From: DAISIL01 sp036822015
GTDB lineage: Bacteria; Bacteroidota; Bacteroidia; Cytophagales; Bernardetiaceae
Direction: 5' to 3'
DNA length: 64,000 bases
NCBI GenBank assembly: GCA_036822015.1
Contig: DAISIL010000009.1
Span: 1-64,000, forward strand
A program made the position numbers and the translations under genes. The notes below the pieces were generated by a model. The model saw only the letters and a list, made by a program, of their open reading frames with translations. It had not been told where the DNA came from and did no database searches. This document shows, in pieces, positions 1 through 8,744 of the stretch (the stretch's first letter is position 1; the number at the start of each line of letters is the position of its first letter).

Positions 1-268
1 GGATCATCTCCAAAAAGCTACGAGCTAAGGCAGCCCCCCGTGCCTCGTGTCCGGATGGCCCGGCTCCGTAGCCCAGGTCATGGAACCAGGCCGCCGTCAG
101 GACGGCTTCGCGTACCTGGGCGTGTTCGGGGGAGTGATCGAGGATGAGCCTTGCCGCCGCCACGACATTCAGGGTATGCTGCCAGTCGTGAAACAACAGA
201 TGGCTCCGGTCTTGGAGATGTTCCTGGAAATACCGCTGCGCAAAAGCCCTGCTCTGTTCGTACATCAT
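1..268 (-). CDS. HD-domain phosphohydrolase, partial (C-terminus outside window)
   Basis: Reading the minus strand from the double ATG at 268/265 gives an open frame to the window edge (about 89 residues). It begins MMYEQSRAFAQRYF and carries HD-superfamily signatures: FHDWQHT, then WFHDLGY about 40 residues later, then SGHEARGA. The spaced H...HD pattern is that of metal-dependent phosphohydrolases acting on nucleotides or other phosphoesters. A TGA lies in frame upstream, so the start is inside 265-268. It sits 44 bp downstream of the histidine kinase on the same strand and may be co-transcribed with it. The substrate cannot be told. The second metal Asp would lie beyond the edge. Confidence 0.8.
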   Translation of the reverse strand, partial: MMYEQSRAFAQRYFQEHLQDRSHLLFHDWQHTLNVVAAARLILDHSPEHAQVREAVLTAAWFHDLGYGAGPSGHEARGAALARSFLEMI

Positions 269-312
269 AGCTAAGGATAAGGAAAAAATGATGCCGAAAA
301 ACAAAGATCACT

Positions 313-2553
313 TCATGGAACGGAGACCTCCTGACAGCCCGGTATCCATACCTTGAAATGGCTGCCCTGGTTGTGTGCCGACTGCAAGCTGATCTCGCCT
401 TTGAGGCGGCTCACGCTTTCCCTGACGATGTACAAGCCCAGACCTGTGCCGTAGTTGGTATCCGTCGCCCGATAAAACATATCAAAGACCTTTGGCTGGT
501 CGGCTTCGGTGATACCCGTGCCGTTATCGCTGATCGTGATTTCGCTGTAGTCCGAGTTGCTTTTGATCTGGATTTCTATCCAGGGGTTGGCTTCGTAGGG
601 GCGCGTAAACTTGAGGGCGTTGGAGAGTAAGTTATTCAGGATGATGGATAAACGCACCTGATCGGAGTAAAACACACCCTCCTTTTCGATGATCTGCCGG
701 ATGTGGATGTGTTGGTTGCTGGGCTGGATAAGTCCCGAGAGTACCTCGTCGAGGAGTTTGTTCCATTCGATGACATCGCAGGCGATCTCGAGGCGGGCGT
801 TGCGGGAGTAGTTGAGGATGTCTCGGATGAAGTTATCGAGCTTTTGGAGGGATTTGCGCTGTAAGCGGAGGTAGTCCTTGATTTGTTCGATGTCCTGGAT
901 TTGCAGGCTAAGTTCGATTAGTCCCATGGAGGAGGCGATGGGTGCGCGTAAGTCGTGGGAGACACGATAGACGAAGTTATCAAGTTCGCTGTTGGCTTTT
1001 TTGAGTTCGTTGTTTTGGGTGAGCAGTTGCTGTTCGGAGAATCGCCTTTGGGTGATGTCGCTTTGTACGGAGATGTACTTAATGAGTTCACCGTTTTCGT
1101 TGAAGACGGGCTGGACGTTTATTTTTGTCCAGTATTTTTGTTTGTCCTTGCGATAGTTGATGAGTTCGGTTTCGATGCCTTCGAGGTTGGCAAAGGCAGC
1201 GCGTATTTTCTGGACGGTCTGCATATCCGTTTCGGGGCCCTGCAAGATATGCCCGGGCTTTTGTCCCTTGACCTCTTCGAGGGTATAGCCCGTTACGGTG
1301 GTGAAGGCTCGATTGACCCACTCAATTTTTTCCTCTTTGTCCGTAATCACGACCATATTATCGGTCTCCTGGGCCACCAGGGCTAGGTCATGGAGGCGTT
1401 CCTCGTGTGCTTTGCGTTGGGTGATGTCGTTACGAACGGAGAGGTAGCGATCAATTTTTCCATCTTCGTTGTAGAGCGGACTAATGACCGTATCAACCCA
1501 ATAATAAGAACCATCCTTGCGTTGGTTGCGGGTTTCGCCGCGCCAGGGCTTTCCTCGGGCGATGGTACGCCAGAGTTCTTGGAAGTAAGATTTGGGATGA
1601 TAGCCCGAGTTGATGATGTTGTGATCTTTGCCGAGGAGTTCTTCTCGGGTATAGCCGGAGATTTGACAAAAGGTATCGTTGGCATCAATGATAATCCCTT
1701 TTCGGTCGGTGATGGAGATGATGGCACTTCGGTCGAGGGCTTTTTTGAAATTGTCGAGTTCGAGGAGATTGCGTTTGAGCCGAAACTGGATCTGCATCGT
1801 ATGCGTGATGCCATTGAAGCTAGCCACGGCACCACGCAGCTTTCCCGTCAGGGGATCATAAATGGGTGAAGCATTGACGCTCAACCACTTGACGGTTCCT
1901 TTGTATCGGATGCCGTGTTGGATGTTCTGGACGGGGCGCTGCTCGCGTAGGGCAATCGAGAGCGGCAGCTGATCGACGGGATAGGGCTTGCCATCCAGGT
2001 CGATGTGCTGCCAATCGCTGCTTTGGTAGAGTTGTCCGGTGATTTGGGAGGTCTCCAGGCTGAGAATTTGCGCTGCCGTAGGGTTGGCAAAGATAATGCT
2101 ACCGGTGGTATCCACTTTTACTACGCCCACTATGAGGTTGTTCAGGATACGATCGGTGAGTTCTGGGTTATCGGCGTGCTGGTTTTGCGGAGGCTGCTCT
2201 TGGGGGATTTCAAACCCATATCCCACAAAAGTAAGCGGTGTTTCCTCCGCCTGTTGCTCAATTTGATACAAGACCCGACGGTACTTGCCATCGTTCCAGC
2301 GCATCCGACAATCAAAGGTAAAGGGTTGGTTATTTCCTACGTGTACCTGGAGTACGTGTAGCAGCCGCGATTGATCTTCGGGATGAAAAACGGATAAGAA
2401 CTGCTTGGTATCTTTGCCCGTTACTTTTGTCCAGAAAGGACTAACCATCAGGCATGTACCATCTGTGTGTATCTCCCAACTCAACAGCGAAAGACGGTGA
2501 AGAGGGGTAGCAGTCATGTGTTTTTTGTGGGTCTGTATCGAAATGGGTTTCAT
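313..2553 (-). CDS. Multi-PAS sensor histidine kinase
   Basis: 746 residues, apparently cytoplasmic (no membrane segment or signal seen). Four PAS-like modules can be followed at roughly 20-115, 130-255, 270-385 and 390-510; the last two end in the usual DITQR PAC tail. A HisKA dimerisation helix follows with the phospho-accepting His at about 533 (RVSHDLRAP), then an ATPase domain with N-box NNLLSNALKF, G1 DNGTGI and G2 GTGLGL. It therefore autophosphorylates on His and should pass phosphate to a response regulator, but no regulator gene is adjacent. The stacked PAS domains suggest sensing of redox, light or small ligands. An alternative ATG start lies 12 codons in (2517). A HD-hydrolase gene follows on the same strand. 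Confidence 0.93.
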   Translation of the reverse strand: MKPISIQTHKKHMTATPLHRLSLLSWEIHTDGTCLMVSPFWTKVTGKDTKQFLSVFHPEDQSRLLHVLQVHVGNNQPFTFDCRMRWNDGKYRRVLYQIEQQAEETPLTFVGYGFEIPQEQPPQNQHADNPELTDRILNNLIVGVVKVDTTGSIIFANPTAAQILSLETSQITGQLYQSSDWQHIDLDGKPYPVDQLPLSIALREQRPVQNIQHGIRYKGTVKWLSVNASPIYDPLTGKLRGAVASFNGITHTMQIQFRLKRNLLELDNFKKALDRSAIISITDRKGIIIDANDTFCQISGYTREELLGKDHNIINSGYHPKSYFQELWRTIARGKPWRGETRNQRKDGSYYWVDTVISPLYNEDGKIDRYLSVRNDITQRKAHEERLHDLALVAQETDNMVVITDKEEKIEWVNRAFTTVTGYTLEEVKGQKPGHILQGPETDMQTVQKIRAAFANLEGIETELINYRKDKQKYWTKINVQPVFNENGELIKYISVQSDITQRRFSEQQLLTQNNELKKANSELDNFVYRVSHDLRAPIASSMGLIELSLQIQDIEQIKDYLRLQRKSLQKLDNFIRDILNYSRNARLEIACDVIEWNKLLDEVLSGLIQPSNQHIHIRQIIEKEGVFYSDQVRLSIILNNLLSNALKFTRPYEANPWIEIQIKSNSDYSEITISDNGTGITEADQPKVFDMFYRATDTNYGTGLGLYIVRESVSRLKGEISLQSAHNQGSHFKVWIPGCQEVSVP

Positions 2554-2590
2554 CGCAGCGGCTTTGAAGGATAAAATTGTATTTTTGTAT

Positions 2591-2598
2591 CAAAGGTA
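2591..2598 (-). promoter_or_regulatory. Bacteroidota -7 box (TACCTTTG) for the histidine kinase
   Basis: On the minus strand TACCTTTG matches TAnnTTTG exactly, 37 nt before the kinase ATG. No good -33 TTTG is seen at the usual spacing. Confidence 0.4.
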
Positions 2599-2682
2599 AG
2601 TATCGTTTTCCGCTTAAAATATGAGCGAACCGTATTACAAAACTGACTTTTGTTAGTACAAAACCCACTAACCCCACCTCTT

Positions 2683-3453
2683 ATGCCCAAACGTATCGTT
2701 GCCGGAAACTGGAAAATGCACACCTGCCGTACCCAAGCCATGGCTTTGGCTTCGGAGATACGCGATATAGCCGCCGATGAGCTATCCGACACCACAACAC
2801 TCGTTGTCTGTCCGCCTTTTATTCACTTGCCTGTCCTCCAACGCCTACTCGAGGGACAAACCCGCATCCAGCTAGGCGCGCAAAACTGCCACACGGATAC
2901 GCAGGGGGCATTTACGGGAGAAGTCTCCGCCGAGATGCTCCCCGACTATGGCGTAAGCTACCTCATCCTCGGGCATAGTGAACGCCGGCTTTATGCCCAC
3001 GAGACCGACCAGCAACTGACCCAAAAAGTACAGCAGGCCCTGGCGGCGGGCTTGCAGGTCATCTTCTGTTGTGGTGAGCCGCTCGAGGTACGCCAAGTCG
3101 AGGAACACCTGGATTATGTGGTGGGGCAAGTGCAGGAGGCGCTCTTTGGTTTTTCGGCAAAGGACTTTGAGCAAATCACCCTGGCTTACGAACCCATCTG
3201 GGCCATCGGGACAGGCCAAACCGCCACCGCCGAGCAGGCCCAACAGATGCACCAACACCTACGCCAAGCCCTTGCCCAGCACTACGGCAACCAAACCGCC
3301 CAAACAACCTCCATCTTGTACGGCGGAAGCTGCAAGCCCGCCAACGCCGCCGAACTCTTGGCACAACCCGACATCGACGGTGGACTGATCGGGGGAGCCT
3401 CCCTCAATGCCCGAGATTTTATCGAGATCGCGAAGGCTTTTCCGCATCCCTGA
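2683..3453 (+). CDS. tpiA: Triosephosphate isomerase
   Basis: 256 residues from the ATG at 2683 (an in-frame upstream extension to 2650 has no support, because the family begins at the MPKRIVAGNWKMH block). It interconverts glyceraldehyde-3-phosphate and dihydroxyacetone phosphate in glycolysis. Catalytic residues are all visible: N9 and K11 in GNWKMH, H98 in LGHSERR, and E170 in AYEPIWAIGTG. The phosphate-binding YGGSCKPANAAEL and GGLIGGASL segments are at the C-terminus. Length is normal for the family. The last 35 bp overlap tail-to-tail with the inositol monophosphatase gene on the other strand. Confidence 0.98.
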   Translation: MPKRIVAGNWKMHTCRTQAMALASEIRDIAADELSDTTTLVVCPPFIHLPVLQRLLEGQTRIQLGAQNCHTDTQGAFTGEVSAEMLPDYGVSYLILGHSERRLYAHETDQQLTQKVQQALAAGLQVIFCCGEPLEVRQVEEHLDYVVGQVQEALFGFSAKDFEQITLAYEPIWAIGTGQTATAEQAQQMHQHLRQALAQHYGNQTAQTTSILYGGSCKPANAAELLAQPDIDGGLIGGASLNARDFIEIAKAFPHP

Positions 3454-4225
3454 TGACCTCCAGCATCCGGGCTTGTACACCAGGGCAGGCGGCCAGGATT
3501 TCAAAATCGTAGAGCGTGCGGGGCCGACCGCTAAAATCACTGATCTGGCCGCCGGCTTCGCTCACCAGCAGCATACCTGCTGCTACGTCCCAGGGCTTGA
3601 GACCGTACTCAAAGAAACCCTCAAAGCGGCCACAGGCGACGTATGCCAAATCAACGGCCGCCGAGCCAATGCGCCGCATCCCGTGGGAGTGCTGCATAAA
3701 CTGCCGAAGAATCTGTAAGTAATCCTCCACCTTCGTAAAACTCTCGTAAGGAAAGCCCGTCGCAATTAGGGACTCGGAGAGTTGCGTAACAGGAGAGCAG
3801 CGGATCGGACGGTTGTTCAGGAAAGCCCCGCCGCCCTTCAAGGCATGGAAGGTCTCGCCCCGCATCACCTCATGTACGACCCCCAGCAGGATGTTGTCCT
3901 CGGCATCAGCCAGGGCAACACTAATCGAAAAGGTAGGAATGCCATGAACAAAGTTTGTCGTTCCGTCCAGGGGATCAACGATCCAGTTGTAATGACCCGG
4001 GCGATGCTCGCCCCCGCCCTCTTCGGCCACAAAACCAGCTTCGGGGAGTAGGTCTGTTAAGCCTTCGATGAGTTCTTTTTCGGCTTGCTTGTCCACGTAA
4101 GAGACCAAGCTGTTGGTACTTTTGATTTCTATATCGGCACGACTAAACCCCTCGTACTCGGATCGGATAAAGAGCGCCACCTGGTGGGTAAGCGCGACAA
4201 CTTCTGGGCTAAGTGTGGTCAGCAT
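3419..4225 (-). CDS. suhB: Inositol monophosphatase family protein
   Basis: 268 residues from the ATG at 4225; a longer frame to 4390 adds 55 residues that do not look like the family. Metal-binding motifs of Mg-dependent sugar phosphatases are present: E68/E69 in FVAEEGG, DPLDGTTNFVHG at 84-95, and the second Asp motif PWDVAAGMLLVSEAGG near the C-terminus. It likely hydrolyses inositol-1-phosphate or related phosphate monoesters (SuhB/CysQ-like breadth is possible). It converges on tpiA with a 35-bp overlap. Family assignment is firm; the exact substrate is not. Confidence 0.92.
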   Translation of the reverse strand: MLTTLSPEVVALTHQVALFIRSEYEGFSRADIEIKSTNSLVSYVDKQAEKELIEGLTDLLPEAGFVAEEGGGEHRPGHYNWIVDPLDGTTNFVHGIPTFSISVALADAEDNILLGVVHEVMRGETFHALKGGGAFLNNRPIRCSPVTQLSESLIATGFPYESFTKVEDYLQILRQFMQHSHGMRRIGSAAVDLAYVACGRFEGFFEYGLKPWDVAAGMLLVSEAGGQISDFSGRPRTLYDFEILAACPGVQARMLEVIRDAEKPSRSR

Positions 4226-4319
4226 CGTTTTTTTATTTGGTTTTTGACACCCTCTTAACAAACACAAAAAGGCTTTGGGCGTTTGATACAAGGATTGTGA
4301 AGCTAAAAATAAGAAAAAA

Positions 4320-4676
4320 ATGTTTGGTCTTTTTAAACGAAACACTACCAACGCCTGGCAAGCCCTCACCGCCCCCCAACAGTTGGACACTCAAGGAACC
4401 TCGACCTTGATCTTCAAGCACAGCACACGCTGTGCCATTAGCAGCATGGCCCTCTCTCGTCTGACAGCAGCTGCGGAAGACCTCCAGGCAGCCGGCATCC
4501 AACTCCTGCTCCTTGATCTACTCGCTCACCAAGATATATCCCAACAAATCGCCGAACGCTGGGACATCCCACACCAGTCGCCGCAGGTACTGCTGATCCA
4601 GGACGGCAGGTGCATCTACGATGCCTCTCACAGCGAAATACGCCCCGAAGTGATCCTCAACCAAATCTCTGCATGA
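4320..4676 (+). CDS. ytxJ: Bacillithiol-system monothiol thioredoxin-like protein YtxJ
   Basis: 118 residues with a thioredoxin-like fold of the YtxJ (DUF2847) family. The key signature is FKHSTRCAIS with a single active Cys at residue 38, corresponding to the TRCPIS-type monothiol motif of proteins believed to reduce bacillithiolated proteins (bacilliredoxin role). The C-terminal half contains QVLLIQDGRCIYDASHSEI, typical of the family. It overlaps bshA by 4 nt (ATGA), so the two are translationally coupled, which supports the bacillithiol link. The family role is partly inferred from genomic association. Confidence 0.88.
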   Translation: MFGLFKRNTTNAWQALTAPQQLDTQGTSTLIFKHSTRCAISSMALSRLTAAAEDLQAAGIQLLLLDLLAHQDISQQIAERWDIPHQSPQVLLIQDGRCIYDASHSEIRPEVILNQISA

Positions 4677-5812
4677 AAATCGGCGTTGTTTGTTATCCCA
4701 CCTACGGAGGTAGTGGCGTGGTGGCCACCGAGTTAGGGAAAGCCATTGCCAAGCGCGGGCATCAGGTGCATTTTATCACCTACGATCAACCGACACGCCT
4801 GGATTTTTTTTCGCCCCATTTGTTCTTCCATCAGGTGGACATCCGTACCTACCCGCTCTTCAAGTATCCGCCCTACGAACTTGCCCTGGCCAGCAAGATG
4901 GTGGAGGTCATGCGCAGCGAACGCCTCGACCTGATCCATGTCCATTACGCCATCCCCCACGCCTCGGCTGCTTACATGGCCAAACAAATCTTGAAAGCCG
5001 AAGGAATAGAGATGCCTTTTGTTACGACCCTTCATGGCACGGATATTACACTTGTCGGGAAAGAAAAAAGTTTTGCGCCGGCCGTAACGTTTAGCATCAA
5101 CGCCTCCGATGCCGTAACGGCCGTCTCGGATAGCCTCCGCAAGGATACCTATGATTATTTCGATGTCCAGCGATCCATCGAAGTTATCCCCAACTTCATT
5201 GATTTGAGTCGGTTTAAGCGACAAAAAAAGGAGCATTTCAAACGCGCCATCTGTCCCAACGGCGAGCGGCTCTTGATCCATACCTCCAACTTCAGGCGCG
5301 TCAAGCGTGTCGATGACGTAGCCCGTATCTTTTGCCAGATTCGGAAGCAGATTCCGGCCAAGCTCCTCCTGGTGGGTGATGGCCCCGAACGGCCCCGCGT
5401 CGAAAAACTCCTCCTGGATTTGGACTGTACCCTCCAGGACGATGTGCGCTTCCTGGGGCCCATCAACGAAATCGAAGAGGTACTTTCTATCGCTGATCTG
5501 TTTTTGATGCCCTCCGAAACGGAGAGCTTTGGACTGGCCGCCCTCGAGGCGATGGCCTGTGAAGTTCCCGTGATTTCGAGCAACACCGGCGGCTTGCCCG
5601 AACTCAACGTACACGGGACGACGGGATTTATGAGCAAGGTCGGCGATGTGGACGATATGGTCAAGAATGCCCTCATCATCCTGGACGAGGCTAATCTGCC
5701 TACCTTTAAGCGCAACGCCCTCGAACACGCCAAAAAGTTCGACATCAAACACATCGTTACGCGCTACGAAGCCATCTACGATCAGACCCTCAACAAAGCC
5801 CTTGTCCGTTAG
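4673..5812 (+). CDS. bshA: N-acetyl-alpha-D-glucosaminyl L-malate synthase BshA
   Basis: 379 residues from the ATG at 4673, which overlaps the ytxJ stop (ATGA); the open frame extends back to 4610 without support. It is a GT-B family 4 glycosyltransferase that joins UDP-GlcNAc to L-malate, the first step of bacillithiol synthesis. Evidence: N-terminal MKIGVVCYPTYGGSGVVATELG-like opening (Gly-rich loop GGSGVVATELG), middle HYAIPHASAAYMAKQI and TTLHGTDITLVG, and the C-terminal GT4 EX7E segment SETESFGLAALEAMACEVP. Length is normal. bshB and bshC are not in the window. The stop region overlaps the convergent AIM24 gene by 4 bp. Confidence 0.96.
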   Translation: MKIGVVCYPTYGGSGVVATELGKAIAKRGHQVHFITYDQPTRLDFFSPHLFFHQVDIRTYPLFKYPPYELALASKMVEVMRSERLDLIHVHYAIPHASAAYMAKQILKAEGIEMPFVTTLHGTDITLVGKEKSFAPAVTFSINASDAVTAVSDSLRKDTYDYFDVQRSIEVIPNFIDLSRFKRQKKEHFKRAICPNGERLLIHTSNFRRVKRVDDVARIFCQIRKQIPAKLLLVGDGPERPRVEKLLLDLDCTLQDDVRFLGPINEIEEVLSIADLFLMPSETESFGLAALEAMACEVPVISSNTGGLPELNVHGTTGFMSKVGDVDDMVKNALIILDEANLPTFKRNALEHAKKFDIKHIVTRYEAIYDQTLNKALVR

Positions 5813-6507
5813 CGTACCGAAAGCCGCGAAAGCAACTTACGCACCGGCATCGACTGCAACCACACCCGTCCTTCACCGCTAAGCGTCGCCAAAAACGCGC
5901 CTTCGCCGCCCCAAAGCATCGACGAAAGATTTCCCGTGTTCTCTACGTCTAGCTCAATAGACCCCTCAAAGGCGACCACGCTACCTGGCTCCACACGGAG
6001 CGTCTCGCGATAGAGCGTCTTTTCGATCACGCTACCGGCGGCGTGCAGGATAGCCGTCCCTTCGCCTTGTAGTTTTTGTAAGAGAAATCCCTCGCCGCCG
6101 AGCAGTCCCGTGCGCAGGTTGGGGTTGAGGTGTATGCTCACATGGGTATCTGGGGCAGCGCAAACGAGGCTGTCCTTTTGGAGGATCAAGCGTTGGTGCA
6201 TACACTGCCCCAGCTCAATGGCGATCAGCGAACCTGGGTAGGCCGTCGTGAAGGCTACCCGGGATCGGTGGGCTGATGTATTGGTAAAATGCGTAAAAAA
6301 CAAAGCATCCCCAGCCAAAAAGCGCGACCCCGTAGCGATCACCCGCTCCAAAAAAGAAGCATCCGGTGCCTCGTAGCTGCGGGTCTCGAAGGCGATGCCC
6401 TCCTCCATGTAGAGCATCGTGCCGGCTTCTGCCATCACGGATTCGTTGGTGGACAGGGTAACCTCGACGATCTGTGTATCGTGTCCTTTAATTTCAAATT
6501 TTAGCAT
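5809..6507 (-). CDS. AIM24/TIGR00266 family protein
   Basis: 232 residues from the ATG at 6507 (MLKFEIKGHDTQ); the frame continues to 6543 without support. It matches the AIM24 family, a beta-rich fold of unclear molecular role, by its opening, the MAEAGTMLYMEEGIAFET segment, the GLLGGEGFLLQKLQGEGTAIL segment and LWGGEGAFLATLSGEGRVWLQ near the end (quoted here as GGEGAFLATLSGEG). No membrane segment is evident. Its start overlaps the end of the upstream WYL regulator gene by 7 bp, so the two form an operon. It converges on bshA with a 4-bp overlap. Confidence 0.88.
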   Translation of the reverse strand: MLKFEIKGHDTQIVEVTLSTNESVMAEAGTMLYMEEGIAFETRSYEAPDASFLERVIATGSRFLAGDALFFTHFTNTSAHRSRVAFTTAYPGSLIAIELGQCMHQRLILQKDSLVCAAPDTHVSIHLNPNLRTGLLGGEGFLLQKLQGEGTAILHAAGSVIEKTLYRETLRVEPGSVVAFEGSIELDVENTGNLSSMLWGGEGAFLATLSGEGRVWLQSMPVRKLLSRLSVR

Positions 6508-7526
6508 GGTGGCGTTTGTTTTTCTTGATAAATGGATGTCCACTCGTCAAGCTCCTCCGATATCCAATCGGTCAGAGCCTGGGGGGCAATCACGCTTACC
6601 TCCTTACCGTAGCTCAAAATGACCCGCTTTAGTTCGGGATTGACGATCACGAACAGCTCAATTAAGGTTCCGGAGGCATCGCTCGAAAGCACGCGCTGCG
6701 AAGGATGAATGGGATTAGCCGTAATATAGTCGCTCATCAACTGCGAAAACCGCAACTGGATACGCATGGGGTTTTGGTCTTGATAAACCGTAATGCCGAG
6801 CGCGTGAGCAAAATACGCATCAGGATCAAAGGGAATCTGCTCGGGCTGCACAAAGGGAATATCCGTAGGCAGGATGTCCAGGATGCGATCCAACCCAAAG
6901 GTGCGGATGCCATATTGGCTTTCCTCTGTCGCTCCGATGATATACCAAAGGTTGTTGTAGGACCTGAGCAGATAGGGATGGAGGGTATAGGTTTTTTGGT
7001 GGGTGTGTTGGTGCTTTTGGTAGCGTATCTCGATGACCCGATCCTGGTTGGTATAAACCATGAGTTCTTGCATGTGATTGCCGCCCTTGACGTAGGGCGA
7101 CATCTCCATCCATACTTTTCTTCGTGTGGCGTTTTTGTCGTGGGCCTTCGTGATTGTAATCCCATCCAGTACCTTATCGACAGCATCCGAGAACGTTGAA
7201 AAGATGGGCCAATCCCTAAACTCTTGCAGCAGCCCCTCCACAAAACCAATCGCCTGCTGCTCCGATTCCGAAAGATTAGTCCCCAACAAGCGATACTCGG
7301 GATCGGTGTAATGGTATCCCCTCATGCGCTTGCAGTATCGGATGGGTGCCTCTAGTTCATCGCGCATCGCCTGAATGTCTTTCTCAATCGTGGAAACGGA
7401 GCGGACACCGTACTCATACTCCATGACCTCGAGCATATCTTTTTTGCTGGGATACTTTCTACGCTTATCGCGCAGCATCCGATCAATGAGCATGTAACGA
7501 AAGAAGGCAAGTTTGGTCGCGGGCAT
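6501..7526 (-). CDS. WYL-domain transcriptional regulator
   Basis: 341 residues from the ATG at 7526 (MPATKLAFFRYMLIDRML); a start six codons upstream at 7544 is possible. The N-terminal ~75 residues form a winged-helix-like region (PSKKDMLEVMEYEYGV, STIEKDIQAMRDEL). A WYL domain follows: QDRVIEIRYQKHQ, YTLHPYLLRSYNNLWYIIGA and FGLDRILDI. WYL proteins bind ligands or nucleic acid and regulate transcription, sometimes of stress or defence genes. Here it is coupled to an AIM24 gene, which may be its target or partner (inference). Confidence 0.9.
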   Translation of the reverse strand: MPATKLAFFRYMLIDRMLRDKRRKYPSKKDMLEVMEYEYGVRSVSTIEKDIQAMRDELEAPIRYCKRMRGYHYTDPEYRLLGTNLSESEQQAIGFVEGLLQEFRDWPIFSTFSDAVDKVLDGITITKAHDKNATRRKVWMEMSPYVKGGNHMQELMVYTNQDRVIEIRYQKHQHTHQKTYTLHPYLLRSYNNLWYIIGATEESQYGIRTFGLDRILDILPTDIPFVQPEQIPFDPDAYFAHALGITVYQDQNPMRIQLRFSQLMSDYITANPIHPSQRVLSSDASGTLIELFVIVNPELKRVILSYGKEVSVIAPQALTDWISEELDEWTSIYQEKQTPPC

Positions 7527-7562
7527 GAGGTAGGATAGGATCAAAAAAATGTGCCTGGCTGG

Positions 7563-8621
7563 CTAGTCCATGTTGATGGTTACGTTGGCATCCAGGGGGT
7601 GAGCCTGGCAAGTCAAGACGTATCCCTGCTCGATCTCCTCGGGGGACAGGGCTTCGTCGATTTGCATATGCACGCGCCCGCTTTCGAGCTTACCTCGGCA
7701 GGCGGTACACACACCACTTTGGCAGGAGTAGGGCATATCCAATCCCTCGTCGAGGGCGGCATCAAGGATGGTTTTATCTGCCGGAACGGTGATTTGGTGC
7801 GCTTGATGATCCAGGGTGATCGTTACTTGTTGTCCCTGGATGCCTACCAGCGGCACGTCGGTTTGTTGGTCGATGTAAAAACTCTCCCGATGGACGTGCT
7901 TACGGTCGATATCGAGTATTTCGAGGGCTTCCTGGGCCATGTCCATCAGTCCGGTGGGGCCGCAGATGTAGTACTCGGTGTGTTCGGCGGGATACTGGGG
8001 CAGTTCCTGGTCAATGATTTCGCGCAGGCGCGGATTGATGAGCCTACCCGTTTCCCAGTTGGGGGCAGGGGGCGGGCCAAAAGGTTCGTCGAGGATATGC
8101 CGAATGTAGAGGCGTTCGGGGTGTTGGTCTTTGAGTTTTTCGAGGGCATCTTTGAAGATGATCGACTGCTCGTTGCGGTTGGCGTAGATGAGCGAAACGA
8201 CGCTTTGGGGCGAGAAAGCCAGAACAGATTTGAGGATAGACATCAGGGGCGTAATCCCGCTTCCTCCACCAATCAAGACGTAGTGTTTGGCCGTGTCTTT
8301 GTCCGGCTCTGCCGTAAACGTCCCCATGGGTTCCATGATCTCTACTTTTTCGCCTTCTTTGATCGTATCATTGAGGAGGTTAGAGATTTTTCCACCCTCC
8401 ACGCGCTTCACCGTTACACCGATGGTGCTATCGAGCTGGGGGGCAGTACAGATCGAGTAAGAGCGGCGCTCGACCTGACCATTGACGGGGATCATCAGGG
8501 TCAGGAACTGCCCAGGCTTGTACTTGATCTTCTTGAAGAGGGGTTGCTTAAAATGGATCGTAACCGCATCCTTTGTCTCGCGAACCACTTGTTTTACCTT
8601 CAAACTATAATAGTTACTCAT
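7563..8621 (-). CDS. Ferredoxin-NADP reductase-like oxidoreductase with C-terminal [2Fe-2S] domain
   Basis: 352 residues. The FAD-binding barrel (about 1-100) carries RRSYSICTAP; the NAD(P)-binding domain (about 110-240) carries VLIGGGSGITPLMSIL and YYICGPTGLMDMA; the C-terminal plant-type ferredoxin domain (about 265-352) has cluster ligands in CQSGVCTACRGKL and a later Cys in VLTCQAHP. This order (FNR-ferredoxin) is that of PaaE/HmpX-type reductases, which pass electrons from NAD(P)H to an oxygenase or other acceptor. No phenylacetate-epoxidase subunits are nearby, so the acceptor is unknown. The start is a good ATG with no better candidate. Confidence 0.93.
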   Translation of the reverse strand: MSNYYSLKVKQVVRETKDAVTIHFKQPLFKKIKYKPGQFLTLMIPVNGQVERRSYSICTAPQLDSTIGVTVKRVEGGKISNLLNDTIKEGEKVEIMEPMGTFTAEPDKDTAKHYVLIGGGSGITPLMSILKSVLAFSPQSVVSLIYANRNEQSIIFKDALEKLKDQHPERLYIRHILDEPFGPPPAPNWETGRLINPRLREIIDQELPQYPAEHTEYYICGPTGLMDMAQEALEILDIDRKHVHRESFYIDQQTDVPLVGIQGQQVTITLDHQAHQITVPADKTILDAALDEGLDMPYSCQSGVCTACRGKLESGRVHMQIDEALSPEEIEQGYVLTCQAHPLDANVTINMD

Positions 8622-8717
8622 CCGAAGTCTTTGCTGTTTTGTGAAATAATGACTTAAAAACCCTGCACTTCAAGAAATGGTTTGACAAATAGAGATGAAA
8701 TCCAAGAAGGTCTTTCT

Positions 8718-8725
8718 TACATTTG
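8718..8725 (+). promoter_or_regulatory. -7 box (TACATTTG) upstream of the small protein/FecCD genes
   Basis: Exact TAnnTTTG match, 19 nt before the ATG at 8745. No clear -33 TTTG at the usual distance. Confidence 0.35.
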
Positions 8726-8744
8726 TAGCAAAAACAATACCTCT

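Noticed and set aside
4733..5752. 339-residue open frame opposite bshA
   Set aside because: Shadow of bshA; no start context or domain.
7551..8657. 368-residue plus-strand frame opposite the FNR-ferredoxin gene
   Set aside because: The minus-strand gene has FAD, NAD and iron-sulfur motifs; the other frame has none.
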